DNA of 40,169 bases from an uncultured Candidatus Saccharibacteria bacterium (GTDB lineage Bacteria; Patescibacteriota; Saccharimonadia; Saccharimonadales; Saccharimonadaceae). Location of the stretch: positions 1 through 40,169 of the forward strand of contig CALLZM010000008.1 in NCBI GenBank assembly GCA_937858705.1, in the 5' to 3' direction. This document shows positions 15,230-22,894 of the stretch, in pieces. The notes beneath the pieces are model-generated. The model saw only the letters and a program-made list of their open reading frames with translations, made no database searches and was not told the DNA's origin. The position numbers were made by a program, and so were the translations under genes. The stretch's first letter is position 1. Each line of letters starts with the position of its first letter.

Positions 15230-15631
15230 TTATATATCGAGATCATCGAGTTCCGCAAGCTCTTTTCGAGACTTTTTTGCGAAATCAGACTCTGTTTCTT
15301 CACTAGTTTCCACAGCTTCATCAGTAGAGTTATCCACACCAGCAGCAGAATCGTCGTCTGAGCTAGCCTGACTGCCCCCATGATGGTCATCATTATTGAC
15401 AATTTTTAGGTTGTAGCGAGCGCTATTTTTGGTACCGAGAGCCCGTAATAGCGTTCGTAGGCTCTGTGCTGTCATACCACGACGGCCAATCACTCGTCCT
15501 AAATCTTCAGGATCGACAGTTAGCGTGAGTAACACGCCTTTTTCATCTATGATTCGCTCGACCACTACGGCATCTGGATTTTCTACCAGTGATTTAACGA
15601 TATATTCTACAAATTGTTGGTCAATAGTCAT
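15230..15631 (-). CDS. khpA: KH-domain RNA-binding protein (KhpA-like) with acidic tail
   Basis: 133 residues. Residues 1-78 are the single type II KH domain of KhpA/YlqC: VDPEDLGRVIGRRGMTAQSL carries the RNA-gripping GxxG loop. KhpA usually pairs with KhpB and binds many small RNAs and mRNAs. Residues 80-133 are an unusual acidic Asp/Ser/Glu-rich, probably disordered tail (the normal protein ends near 80). GGAGG precedes the ATG. It sits between rpsP and trmD as in many bacteria, but has its own extended -10 (TGCTATACT, about 15670-15678) after the rpsP terminator. Confidence 0.88.
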   Translation of the reverse strand: MTIDQQFVEYIVKSLVENPDAVVVERIIDEKGVLLTLTVDPEDLGRVIGRRGMTAQSLRTLLRALGTKNSARYNLKIVNNDDHHGGSQASSDDDSAAGVDNSTDEAVETSEETESDFAKKSRKELAELDDLDI

Positions 15632-15683
15632 ATTTCCTCCGTTACAGTCTCTTATTGTATTGTCGTGCTATCAGTATAGCATC

Positions 15684-15715
15684 AAAAACCGCTCGTCGGC
15701 AATAACCACGAGCGG
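15684..15715 (-). terminator. Intrinsic terminator after rpsP
   Basis: Minus strand CCGCTCGT (15715-15708) with ACGAGCGG (15696-15689), 11-nt loop, then T5. The khpA promoter begins a few bases later. Confidence 0.88.
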
Positions 15716-15738
15716 CATCGTTTATACTTTAAGTGTAT

Positions 15739-16110
15739 TTATTCGGCAGTTTCAGCCGCGACTTCTTCAGCAGGAGCCTCTTCAGCCTCCTCTTTTGGCT
15801 GATTTTTGCGCAGTTTGTCGGCTTTTTTGACTTGCTTTTGCTTGTCGCCTTCAAATTGCTTCACCCAAGCAGGAAGTTTTACACCAGCTTCTTTGAGAAG
15901 CTTAACAACTCGAGGTGTTGGCTGTGCGCCATTGTCGAGGTATTTCTGAGCTATTTCAACTTGAATATTAGTTTCCTTGGTGTGTGGGTTGTAGCTACCA
16001 ACATAGGCAACTACACGACCGCTTGACGGATGACGGTTAGATTCTTGAACCGCTAAACGATAGACTGGATATGCCTTTCGTCCCAAGCGTTGCAAACGAA
16101 TTGCGAGCAT
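15739..16110 (-). CDS. rpsP: 30S ribosomal protein S16
   Basis: 123 residues. The S16 core is residues 1-85: MLAIRLQRLGRKAYPVYRLA, a variant of the usual RLxRxGxKxxPxYRIV start, then GRVVAYVGSYNPHTKETN. S16 binds 16S rRNA helices in the body of the small subunit. The tail (residues 90-123) is Lys-rich and then Glu/Ala-rich (EEAEEAPAEEVAAETAE), an extension seen in several lineages. AAGGA lies before the ATG. Transcribed from a consensus-like promoter that overlaps the end of rnc, and closed by its own terminator. Confidence 0.97.
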   Translation of the reverse strand: MLAIRLQRLGRKAYPVYRLAVQESNRHPSSGRVVAYVGSYNPHTKETNIQVEIAQKYLDNGAQPTPRVVKLLKEAGVKLPAWVKQFEGDKQKQVKKADKLRKNQPKEEAEEAPAEEVAAETAE

Positions 16111-16155
16111 GTAGAATAGTTCCTTCTCTCTTAAAAATATTGTTACTTCTTACCA

Positions 16156-16184
16156 ATTGTACAGTGTTTTAGTAGTAAAGTCAA
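16156..16184 (-). promoter_or_regulatory. Sigma70-type promoter of rpsP
   Basis: Minus strand TTGACT (16184-16179), 17-nt spacer, TACAAT (16161-16156). The -35 lies in the last codons of rnc. The leader of about 40 nt has an AAGGA site. Confidence 0.75.
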
Positions 16185-16894
16185 TCTGTTTTAGCCTGAT
16201 ATTTTTCTAAAGCCGCTTCAGCAGCTTTTCGTTCAGCATAATGCTTTGACGGCCCCACTCCTTCGCCCATCTTTTTATCGCCCACGAATACGCCCAGAGT
16301 AAATATTTTTTCGTGATCTGGGCCTTCTTCGGATAGTACTTTATAGACAGGCGTACAATTATCGAGCCGTTGTGACACCTCTTGTAGATGTGATTTCGGG
16401 TCACGCCACGAGCCAACAGCTAAAATACCCTCAAGCTTTGCCGTGATATGCTTGTGAATAAATTTAGCCGCATCGTCATAGCCTCTTTCAAGATAGATAG
16501 AGCCGATAACCGCTTCAAAGGCATTTGCCAATATCTGCTGCCGAGCTCGTTCGCTCCCCTTCTTTTCACCTCGACTCATGCGAATCAGTGACTCATACCC
16601 CAGCGCTTCGCCCGCAGCCCCAATACTCTCAGTTCGCACCAAAGCCGCTCGCCACGCCGTTAATACCCCTTCGGGTTCGCTAAAGTTCTTATACAAATAG
16701 TCTGTCACCACGAGCTCTAGTACTGCATCACCCAAAAATTCTAATCGTTCATTGTGCTCCGACACCGATTTTTTATGCTCGTTCACATAACTACGATGTG
16801 TCAGGGCAGTGATAAGCAATTGTATATTCTCGTATTCGAAGCCGAGCACTTTCAGTGCAAAGTCTTGATACGGTGCAACCGACATTCCGCTCAT
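16181..16894 (-). CDS. rnc: Ribonuclease III
   Basis: 237 residues. RNase III cuts double-stranded RNA, including rRNA precursors. Catalytic domain with the signature ERLEFLGDAVLELVVTDYLY (residues about 49-68) and the second acidic site LANAFEAVIGSIYLERGYDD. The C-terminal dsRNA-binding domain (SHLQEVSQRLDNC to KHYAERKAAEAALEKY) is complete. The start follows the Nudix stop by 3 nt, so it is translated from the nusB-Nudix operon. With a strongly structured small RNA on this chromosome, RNase III substrates may include it; this is speculation. Confidence 0.97.
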   Translation of the reverse strand: MSGMSVAPYQDFALKVLGFEYENIQLLITALTHRSYVNEHKKSVSEHNERLEFLGDAVLELVVTDYLYKNFSEPEGVLTAWRAALVRTESIGAAGEALGYESLIRMSRGEKKGSERARQQILANAFEAVIGSIYLERGYDDAAKFIHKHITAKLEGILAVGSWRDPKSHLQEVSQRLDNCTPVYKVLSEEGPDHEKIFTLGVFVGDKKMGEGVGPSKHYAERKAAEAALEKYQAKTD

Positions 16895-16897
16895 ATG

Positions 16898-17395
16898 TTA
16901 TAGCCCTTCTTCCCGAATGCGCCGTTTCGCCAGCAGCATCAATTTTCCAATATCTTCGTATTCTATAAGGTCAAGTGCTTCATTGAACGGCACCCACTTG
17001 ATACCATTCATCCACTCTTCTTTCTGAATCGCATCGGTATCGCCCTTAGCGCGGACAAGATAGATTTGTGTTGTCATCAGCACAAGCTTATCTATGCGAC
17101 GATAGCGAAAGTGAATTTTACCAAGCCACCCAAGCATATCTACCTGTTTCAAGCCTGCTTCCTCGCCTATTTCTCGCCGCGCAGTATCAACCGCCGTCTC
17201 ACCTTCTTCAATATGCCCTTTCGGTATGGTCCACCTATCTTTTGCGTCTTGTATGAGCAAAATTTCTATATTATCGTGATTTTCCGCGCTATGACGAAAA
17301 ATAATACCACCACTCGTCGGCTCACGAACAATCTCCTGAATGGACGATTTGCGGTTAAAATACTTCTTAAATTTATCCAGTCGTGGTGCTACCAT
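16898..17395 (-). CDS. Nudix hydrolase
   Basis: 165 residues from ATG 17395 (MVAPRLDKFKKYF). Nudix enzymes split nucleoside diphosphates linked to another group. The box is complete: GHIEEGETAVDTARREIGEE, followed by AGL (G-x5-E-x7-REUxEExGU, near residues 80-102). WTIPKGH before it suggests the MutT/Ap4A-type subgroup. GGAGAG precedes this start, which lies inside the end of nusB (23-nt overlap); the longer frame upstream only copies nusB sequence in another frame. rnc follows after 3 nt. Confidence 0.92.
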   Translation of the reverse strand: MVAPRLDKFKKYFNRKSSIQEIVREPTSGGIIFRHSAENHDNIEILLIQDAKDRWTIPKGHIEEGETAVDTARREIGEEAGLKQVDMLGWLGKIHFRYRRIDKLVLMTTQIYLVRAKGDTDAIQKEEWMNGIKWVPFNEALDLIEYEDIGKLMLLAKRRIREEGL

Positions 17396-17837
17396 CGTTC
17401 GACTCTCCTTCCACAAGAGTACGGAAGGCAGTGCCCAGCACGCCATTCACAAACTTGCTCGAATTGTCAGAACCAAACGCCTTTGCCAGCTCAACCGCTT
17501 CATTGATAGCAACCTTCACTGGCACCGTATCTTGAAGATAGAGTAGCTCGTACAGTCCAAGTCGTAGCACGGAGCGATCTATTCGCGATATCTGGTCGAG
17601 TGGCCACTCTGGTGCCATCGGCGCTAGCGTTTCATCGAGTTCCGTCTGTCGCTCTAGAACTCCTCGAATCAGTCGCTCGACAAATTCACGATCAGCAATC
17701 GCCTCTTCGTACCGCTTGAAATTGCGGTCAAGAATACTATCAATATTTGCATCAATATCTCCCACTTGCAAGCGGAGTTCATATTCGTATAGCGTCTGTA
17801 GCGCTACAATACGGCCGAGATGACGATTCGATGCCAT
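17373..17837 (-). CDS. nusB: Transcription antitermination factor NusB
   Basis: 154 residues, all-helical RNA-binding protein that joins NusE (S10) on boxA RNA to keep rRNA operons from terminating. Typical features: GRIVALQTLYEYELR at the N terminus, WPLDQISRIDRSVLRLGLYE (near residue 80) and VPVKVAINEAVELAKAFG followed by FVNGVL. The Thr/Ser tail overlaps the Nudix start. It lies 54 nt after rpmF across a short inverted repeat (CCCTTTT/AAAAGGG) that may partly terminate. Confidence 0.95.
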   Translation of the reverse strand: MASNRHLGRIVALQTLYEYELRLQVGDIDANIDSILDRNFKRYEEAIADREFVERLIRGVLERQTELDETLAPMAPEWPLDQISRIDRSVLRLGLYELLYLQDTVPVKVAINEAVELAKAFGSDNSSKFVNGVLGTAFRTLVEGESNDGSTTTG

Positions 17838-17891
17838 GGGCGTTTAATTCTTTCTCTTATATTTCTTGTTAAACCCTTTTCAAAAGGGTGA

Positions 17892-18038
17892 CTAGGCTTT
17901 GGCGCTGCCTGTTTCGCGCTTTGTGGTTTTCACCTTCACTGGCGATGTAGCGTTGACCGCTCGAGCCAGCTTTAGTCGTAAATGACTTCGTCGCAAGCCA
18001 GTCTTTCGGGGGCTTGACTGCTTCTTTGGTTGTGCCAT
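17892..18038 (-). CDS. rpmF: 50S ribosomal protein L32, short zinc-less form
   Basis: 48 residues from ATG 18038 (MAQPKKQSSPRKTGLRRSHL). The start matches bL32 (A-x-P-K-x-x-x-S, then basic RRSH), and the protein is highly basic. The usual length is 56-60 and most forms have a CxxC zinc ribbon; this one has no Cys at all and ends early with TTKRETGSAKA. AAAGGAG lies before the ATG. The TTGAGA-17-TATAAT promoter suits a ribosomal gene. nusB follows in the same direction. Confidence 0.8.
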   Translation of the reverse strand: MAQPKKQSSPRKTGLRRSHLRLKLARAVNATSPVKVKTTKRETGSAKA

Positions 18039-18081
18039 AGTAAATAACTCCTTTTTCGGTTCATGATAACACTTACCAACA

Positions 18082-18110
18082 ATTATACCGATTTTTATGA
18101 AATTTCTCAA
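18082..18110 (-). promoter_or_regulatory. Sigma70-type promoter of the rpmF-nusB-Nudix-rnc operon
   Basis: Minus strand TTGAGA (18110-18105), 17-nt spacer, TATAAT (18087-18082). Leader about 38 nt with a strong ribosome site. Confidence 0.75.
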
Positions 18111-18140
18111 GCAGTTTACAAGATAAAGTGCAAAATACTA

Positions 18141-18169
18141 TTGACTTTTGATACAGCTTGTGATAATAT
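18141..18169 (+). promoter_or_regulatory. Promoter of the leader mini-ORF and lipoprotein
   Basis: TTGACT (18141-18146), 17-nt spacer, TAATAT (18164-18169) with TGA before it. The mini-ORF ATG follows after exactly 6 nt. Confidence 0.75.
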
Positions 18170-18175
18170 AAAAGT

Positions 18176-18229
18176 ATGAGGGCGGCGAAAGCGAACGCCC
18201 TGAAAGGAAATTGTTTGTTATATGAGTAA
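18176..18229 (+). CDS. Predicted leaderless 17-residue leader ORF
   Basis: ATG 18176 lies six bases after the -10, so it would be the first codon of the transcript. The frame reads MRAAKANALKGNCLLYE and stops at 18229, overlapping the lipoprotein ATG (18222) by 8 nt. The same bases form a hairpin (AGGGCG / CGCCCT closing a GAAA loop) at 18178-18200. Translating the mini-ORF would open the hairpin and deliver ribosomes to the lipoprotein start, whose own AAAGGA site is 13 nt away, rather far. A plain 5' UTR is the alternative. Confidence 0.45.
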   Translation: MRAAKANALKGNCLLYE

Positions 18230-18704
18230 CTTTTTGAAGAACGGAAACAGGCTTGCTGCTGCGCCACTTATAGTTGTATCCGGATTAGGACTCACCGCAT
18301 GCAACGAAGGAATTTCCCTCACGGATGAAGATATTGTGCCAGGCACTACTGCCATATCTATCTGTGATGGTGCCAACCTTCGCTCACGACCTAATACGGG
18401 AGACAAGTATGACTCGACTCTCCTAAAGACCGTAGATTTTGGAGATGCCCCAGATGGTACTTGTGTAGATATACCGACCGACGCGTCTATTTATCATGTA
18501 TATGAGGAAGCCAACGGAGTATGGTATGGCGTGCCTGAAACAGTTATCACAGATAGCCTTGGGTTAGAAGGCGTAGAAGGTACCCCTTCAAAAACAGGAC
18601 CTGACAACACAACCAAGATTATTTGGATAAATGGGCAGAAGATATTAATCATGCAAGGAGAAGGTGCCGAAAAGCACGCACCCCGCAATATCACTACTGG
18701 TTAA
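18222..18704 (+). CDS. Predicted lipoprotein with SH3-like domain
   Basis: 160 residues. The signal peptide RLAAAPLIVVSGLGLTACNE ends in a lipobox (LTAC), so Cys27 should be lipidated and the protein displayed on the outer face. ICDGANLRSRPNTGDKYDST (near residue 47) is an SH3-type motif of the kind found in cell-wall-binding proteins. The remainder is acidic and loosely folded. Its ATG lies within the end of the 17-codon leader ORF. A terminator shared with leuS follows. No specific function can be given. Confidence 0.75.
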   Translation: MSNFLKNGNRLAAAPLIVVSGLGLTACNEGISLTDEDIVPGTTAISICDGANLRSRPNTGDKYDSTLLKTVDFGDAPDGTCVDIPTDASIYHVYEEANGVWYGVPETVITDSLGLEGVEGTPSKTGPDNTTKIIWINGQKILIMQGEGAEKHAPRNITTG

Positions 18705-18720
18705 GCCCCTACAACATGAT

Positions 18721-18755
18721 AAAAACGACCAGAGAGAATCATCCTGGTCGTTTTT
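18721..18755. terminator. Bidirectional intrinsic terminator
   Basis: A5 CGACCAG (18726-18732), 11-nt loop, CTGGTCG (18744-18750) T5. It separates the convergent lipoprotein and leuS genes. Confidence 0.92.
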
Positions 18756-18771
18756 ATATTGTTACCTCTTC

Positions 18772-21243
18772 CTATACAACAACACTCACCAGCTTACCCG
18801 GAATATACATCACCTTTTTTGGCTCGCTAGTCAGAAATCGCTGGACATTTTCATCCGCTAAAGCAGCTTCTTTGATGGTTTGTTCGTCTGTATCGACCGG
18901 CATTTCCAATTTTGCTCGGAGCTTGCCGTTCACTTGCACTACTATAGTAATAGTGCCGACAGTCATGAGACTATCGTCCCATGACGGCCAAGCAGCAGTA
19001 TCGAGCATGTCACCGTTGCCAAGCTGCTGCCATAACTCTGCCGTAAGGTGAGGCGCAAACGGCGATAGCAGCTGAACAAGCGCCTCGATAGGCTCCCGCC
19101 ACGCAATGCTAAACCCCTGCTCCTTGAGCTTGTACAGTTCGTTGACATACTCCATGAGCGCCGCAATGGCGGTATTGAAGCTGAGCCGACGAATGTCATC
19201 GGTCACCTTTTTGACAGTTCGGTGCCTCAAAGCTACCAACTCAGAATTCTCACCTTTCTTAGCAGTGTCACTCGACTCGATATATTCTTGCGTCAGCGTA
19301 TAGGCTCGGTTCAAAAAGCGATATACTCCGGCGATACCACGGCTACTCCAGTTGCTATTTTCATTGATTGGACCAAGAAATAACTCGAAAGTTCGTAAGG
19401 AGTCAGCACCATAGCCAGCATCAATCACCTCGAGTGGATCAACGACATTGCCATAGCTTTTACTCATTTTACGACCATCTTCCGCCTGAATAAGGCCATG
19501 ATAGACCAGTTTCTTTACTGGTTCTTTGGTCGGCACTAAGCCCATATCGTGAAATACATGACTCCAAAAACGAACATATAGCAAGTGCGCCACTGCATGA
19601 TCACCACCGACATACATATCGAGTGGCATCCAATGATCGGCTTTTTCTGGCGACCACGCCTGCTCGCTATTGTGCGGGTCAAGATAGCGTAGCAAATACC
19701 AGCTGCTACAGGCATAGCCATCCATGGTGTCGGTCTCTCGCTCGCCCTCTACCCAAGAATCGCCTTCAGGTTTTGCCTCGGCCCTTGAGCGCGTCTCGCC
19801 AGTCTCTACATGTACCCACACCTTCACCCATTCTTCAACGCCAGCCAACACCGAGCCTTCGCCTGTTGGTGCATAATTTTCGACAAATGGCAGCTCTACC
19901 GGTAAGCAGCGTTCGCTCACTGCAATTGCCCCGTGGTCCTTGGTGTGAACAACCGGAATTGGCGCACCCCAGTAGCGTTGGCGACTGACCAGCCAGTCAC
20001 GCATCTTGTAAGTCACTTTTGGGCGACCCCGCTCTTCTTGTTCGAGCCAGGCTACTATCTGCTCTCTCGCATCTTCAGAGCGAGTGCCGTTAAATACACC
20101 AGAATTGATGAGCTCGCCCTCACCGTGATAGCAAGCATCGGTCGTTTCTTCTGGTGTATCAATGACTTTGACTATCGGCAGGTCAAATTGCTCCGCAAAC
20201 GCCAAGTCTCGTTCATCATGAGCTGGCACCGCCATAACAGCACCAGTACCGTATCCCCACAGCACATAGTCTGCCACCCAGATAGGTACTTGTTCGCCCG
20301 TAGCTGGGTTTGTGGCATATGCACCCGTGAAAACACCGGTTTTTTGTTTCGTCTCAGCCATGCGCTCAATTTCTGATTTCTTAATAGCGTCAGAAATATA
20401 TTGCTCGACCATCTCACGCGTTTCATTGTTCACGAGGTTTTTTATCAGTGGATGCTCAGGGGCAAGCACAATAAAGGTCGCGCCAAATAGCGTATCTGGG
20501 CGCGTAGAAAATACGGTGATTTCTTCTTGCGTATCGACCACTTGGAAGATAATTTCTGCGCCTTCACTGCGGCCGATCCAGTTGCTCTGCGCAACTTTGA
20601 TTTTGTTGGGCCAATCGAGGCTTGGTAGTTCTTCCAACAAGGCGTCGGCATACTGAGTAATTCTGAAAAACCACTGCGTCATGGACTTCTTTTCGACAAA
20701 TGTCCCGCAACGCCAGCATTTACCGCCCTCTACCTGCTCGTTCGCGAGCACTGTTTTATCGACTGGACACCACCATTGATTTGCCTCTTTTTGATAGGCA
20801 AGATCTTTCTTGAATAGCTGCGTAAAAATCCACTGTGTCCACTTATAATATTCTGGACTACTGGTGTTTATCTCTCGCGACCAGTCGATACTTACACCCA
20901 TGCGCTTCAGTTGCTCGGTGAAGTTACTGATGTTCACTTTCGTCACTTCGCTCGGTGCTGTACCCGTTTTTATGGCGTAGTTCTCGGCAGGCAAACCAAA
21001 TGCATCCCATCCCATAGGATTCAGGACATTTTTGCCGTGAGACCGCTGAAACCGAGCCACCGCATCGACAATAGCGTGCTCAAAAGCATGACCCGTGTGC
21101 ATGCCAGCACCGCTCGGATACGGGAACATGCATGAAATGTAAAATTTTTGTCGCGTATCACCATCGAGAGCCTGATAGCGATTACTCTTTGCCCAAATAT
21201 CTTGCCATTTTGGCTCAATTTCCGTAGGATTGTATCGTTTCAT
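18772..21243 (-). CDS. leuS: Leucyl-tRNA synthetase
   Basis: 823 residues, normal bacterial length. Class I enzyme: HIGH-type motif FPYPSGAGMHTGHAFEH (near residue 40), zinc-ribbon-like WWCPVDKTVLANEQ to CWRCG, CP1 editing domain (TRPDTLFGATFIVLAPEHP, AVPAHDERDLAFAEQF), KMSKS loop GRKMSKSYGNVVDP and an anticodon-binding helical domain. Its -10 TATTAT, with TGC before it, lies 7 nt from ATG 21243, and no ribosome site is present. The start MKRYNPTEIEPKWQ is typical for the family. Confidence 0.98.
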   Translation of the reverse strand: MKRYNPTEIEPKWQDIWAKSNRYQALDGDTRQKFYISCMFPYPSGAGMHTGHAFEHAIVDAVARFQRSHGKNVLNPMGWDAFGLPAENYAIKTGTAPSEVTKVNISNFTEQLKRMGVSIDWSREINTSSPEYYKWTQWIFTQLFKKDLAYQKEANQWWCPVDKTVLANEQVEGGKCWRCGTFVEKKSMTQWFFRITQYADALLEELPSLDWPNKIKVAQSNWIGRSEGAEIIFQVVDTQEEITVFSTRPDTLFGATFIVLAPEHPLIKNLVNNETREMVEQYISDAIKKSEIERMAETKQKTGVFTGAYATNPATGEQVPIWVADYVLWGYGTGAVMAVPAHDERDLAFAEQFDLPIVKVIDTPEETTDACYHGEGELINSGVFNGTRSEDAREQIVAWLEQEERGRPKVTYKMRDWLVSRQRYWGAPIPVVHTKDHGAIAVSERCLPVELPFVENYAPTGEGSVLAGVEEWVKVWVHVETGETRSRAEAKPEGDSWVEGERETDTMDGYACSSWYLLRYLDPHNSEQAWSPEKADHWMPLDMYVGGDHAVAHLLYVRFWSHVFHDMGLVPTKEPVKKLVYHGLIQAEDGRKMSKSYGNVVDPLEVIDAGYGADSLRTFELFLGPINENSNWSSRGIAGVYRFLNRAYTLTQEYIESSDTAKKGENSELVALRHRTVKKVTDDIRRLSFNTAIAALMEYVNELYKLKEQGFSIAWREPIEALVQLLSPFAPHLTAELWQQLGNGDMLDTAAWPSWDDSLMTVGTITIVVQVNGKLRAKLEMPVDTDEQTIKEAALADENVQRFLTSEPKKVMYIPGKLVSVVV

Positions 21244-21250
21244 ATCTGTT

Positions 21251-21259
21251 ATAATAGCA
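21251..21259 (-). promoter_or_regulatory. Extended -10 promoter of leuS, leaderless spacing
   Basis: TGC TATTAT on the minus strand, seven bases (AACAGAT) before the ATG. No T-box-like leader can fit. Confidence 0.5.
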
Positions 21260-21302
21260 CAAAATTGCTACCGAGAGAAATGAGCTGCTCCCCCGGGCTT
21301 CT

Positions 21303-22835
21303 CTAGATAGTGTAAAGAGTCGAGCTTGACTGGGTAGACTGTGGAGTCACGCCATAGATATTTTGCATCACTTCTTCGATTTCTTTTTGCAAGTCTTTCA
21401 GAGAAGTAGCGTCTTTCGGTATTTCGACTGTTTGTGGCGCATTCAGTTCGAAATCTGCCGCAACCGTTACCTCAGATACAGCGGTCGGACTCGTGTCTAG
21501 ATTATCGCCCTTTGCGACCATCTCAACGCGTTTGAGCTGATGCGTGAGCGGTGTCACCCACATACGGATTGTCGTAGCAGGCTGGTCGCCATTAGCAGTA
21601 GTATCGTTCGTACTGCCATTTGAGGTATCGGTCGTACCCTGGCACTTTTTCAGTTCTTTCGCTAGTTTCGACTCTGAAACTTGCTTGCCAAACGCTTCGG
21701 CGTTCTTTTGAGTCGTATCACCCATATCGAGCTCAAAGCCAACTGCTCCCTTGTAGCCCTCTACCGTCACGCCTCGCTTGGCAATAAGAAATGGGTTGTC
21801 GCGATAGGCTTTTGTCACTTCGTCGCGCATCGCTGGGTCTTCGTTGAATTTTTTCATGGTATCGGTGAGGCACTTTTGCATAGTACCGATACTTTCTTCG
21901 GAATCCGACAGGTCGCTCGGGTCAATCTTAATCCATCGTGAATCAACTTTTTTGATGAAGGGGTCGAGTGCTTGAAGCATCTGTGTAGCCATCTGTTGAA
22001 TATACCCTTGATCCTGCGTTGTGCCCGTCTGAGCCATCATTTTCACAGCATCTTCAACAGCCTTTCTGATACCATCGGCCTTAACATATGCCACGCCATT
22101 GTCGGCCAAAACGGCATCCAGCTTAAGTGTAATAGGGTCGGAACCTTCGGCTTTGAAACTGAAATCTACCGTTGCTTTCGACGAGCCAGCCTTACCAGCA
22201 GAGACTGCGTTCATCGTTACCGTACCACCTTGGTATTTGATGGAGGCTTCCGTGTTGGTCGCAACCGTCTTGGCATTAAACACACTCATCACGCCATCGG
22301 TGATCATCTTTTCAGGATTTGACCACCAGAAGAAATAAAGTAGTGCCGCAGCAATAAGAACAACTGCGCCAATGATAATTCCTATGAATAGGCCTTTCTT
22401 CTTGTTTGCTATCGGCTTTTGACCGCCTGGCTGCGGGTCGGTAGTCGACTGAGGAGCAATGATTGGGGCAACTGGGGCTGCTGAGGTTGGTGTACTTGCT
22501 AGTTCGTCCTCCATGGATAGCGTAGAAGCTGCTACTTCTGGTGAGGCCGCTGGTTCATCCTCGATAATCACCGTTGGAGCTTCCAATGCCGACACAGGGG
22601 CTGGTTCGGTCTCTACCACCTCCGCTGGTGAAACCATCATTTCTTCGGTTTCTGGCGAAAATGATGCAACTTCTGGTACTATAGTGTCTTCTACGGCTAG
22701 TGTATTACTAGGTTCTACTGCTGGTTCTTGAAATGTCGTTGGCTGAACGGCCGAAACAGATTCTTCTACTGGTTGGTTTTGATCTACTGGCATTGGTGGT
22801 TGACTAGTGTCGGCCTGATTTTCTTCTGGATTCAT
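21303..22835 (-). CDS. Single-pass membrane protein with large outer domain, unknown function
   Basis: 510 residues. Residues 1-145 are acidic and rich in Pro, Glu, Val and Thr, probably disordered and cytoplasmic. One membrane segment follows (LFIGIIIGAVVLIAAALLYF, near 150-170), then a soluble domain of about 330 residues on the outside, with beta-rich stretches such as VTMNAVSAGKAGSSKATVDF and the pair FELNAPQTVEIPKDATSL. The outer part loosely recalls lipid-carrier folds (LppX/LolA style), only an impression. AAAGGGG lies before ATG 22835. No signal peptidase site; type II orientation. Confidence 0.75.
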   Translation of the reverse strand: MNPEENQADTSQPPMPVDQNQPVEESVSAVQPTTFQEPAVEPSNTLAVEDTIVPEVASFSPETEEMMVSPAEVVETEPAPVSALEAPTVIIEDEPAASPEVAASTLSMEDELASTPTSAAPVAPIIAPQSTTDPQPGGQKPIANKKKGLFIGIIIGAVVLIAAALLYFFWWSNPEKMITDGVMSVFNAKTVATNTEASIKYQGGTVTMNAVSAGKAGSSKATVDFSFKAEGSDPITLKLDAVLADNGVAYVKADGIRKAVEDAVKMMAQTGTTQDQGYIQQMATQMLQALDPFIKKVDSRWIKIDPSDLSDSEESIGTMQKCLTDTMKKFNEDPAMRDEVTKAYRDNPFLIAKRGVTVEGYKGAVGFELDMGDTTQKNAEAFGKQVSESKLAKELKKCQGTTDTSNGSTNDTTANGDQPATTIRMWVTPLTHQLKRVEMVAKGDNLDTSPTAVSEVTVAADFELNAPQTVEIPKDATSLKDLQKEIEEVMQNIYGVTPQSTQSSSTLYTI

Positions 22836-22894
22836 TTTGTGTCCCCTTTTAACGATGGTGATGGTAAACTGCTATTGTTTACTAATATATCACA

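Noticed and set aside
22459-22731. Plus-strand Ser/Ala/Gly-rich ORF
   Set aside because: It is the antisense reading of the low-complexity acidic part of the 510-residue membrane protein.
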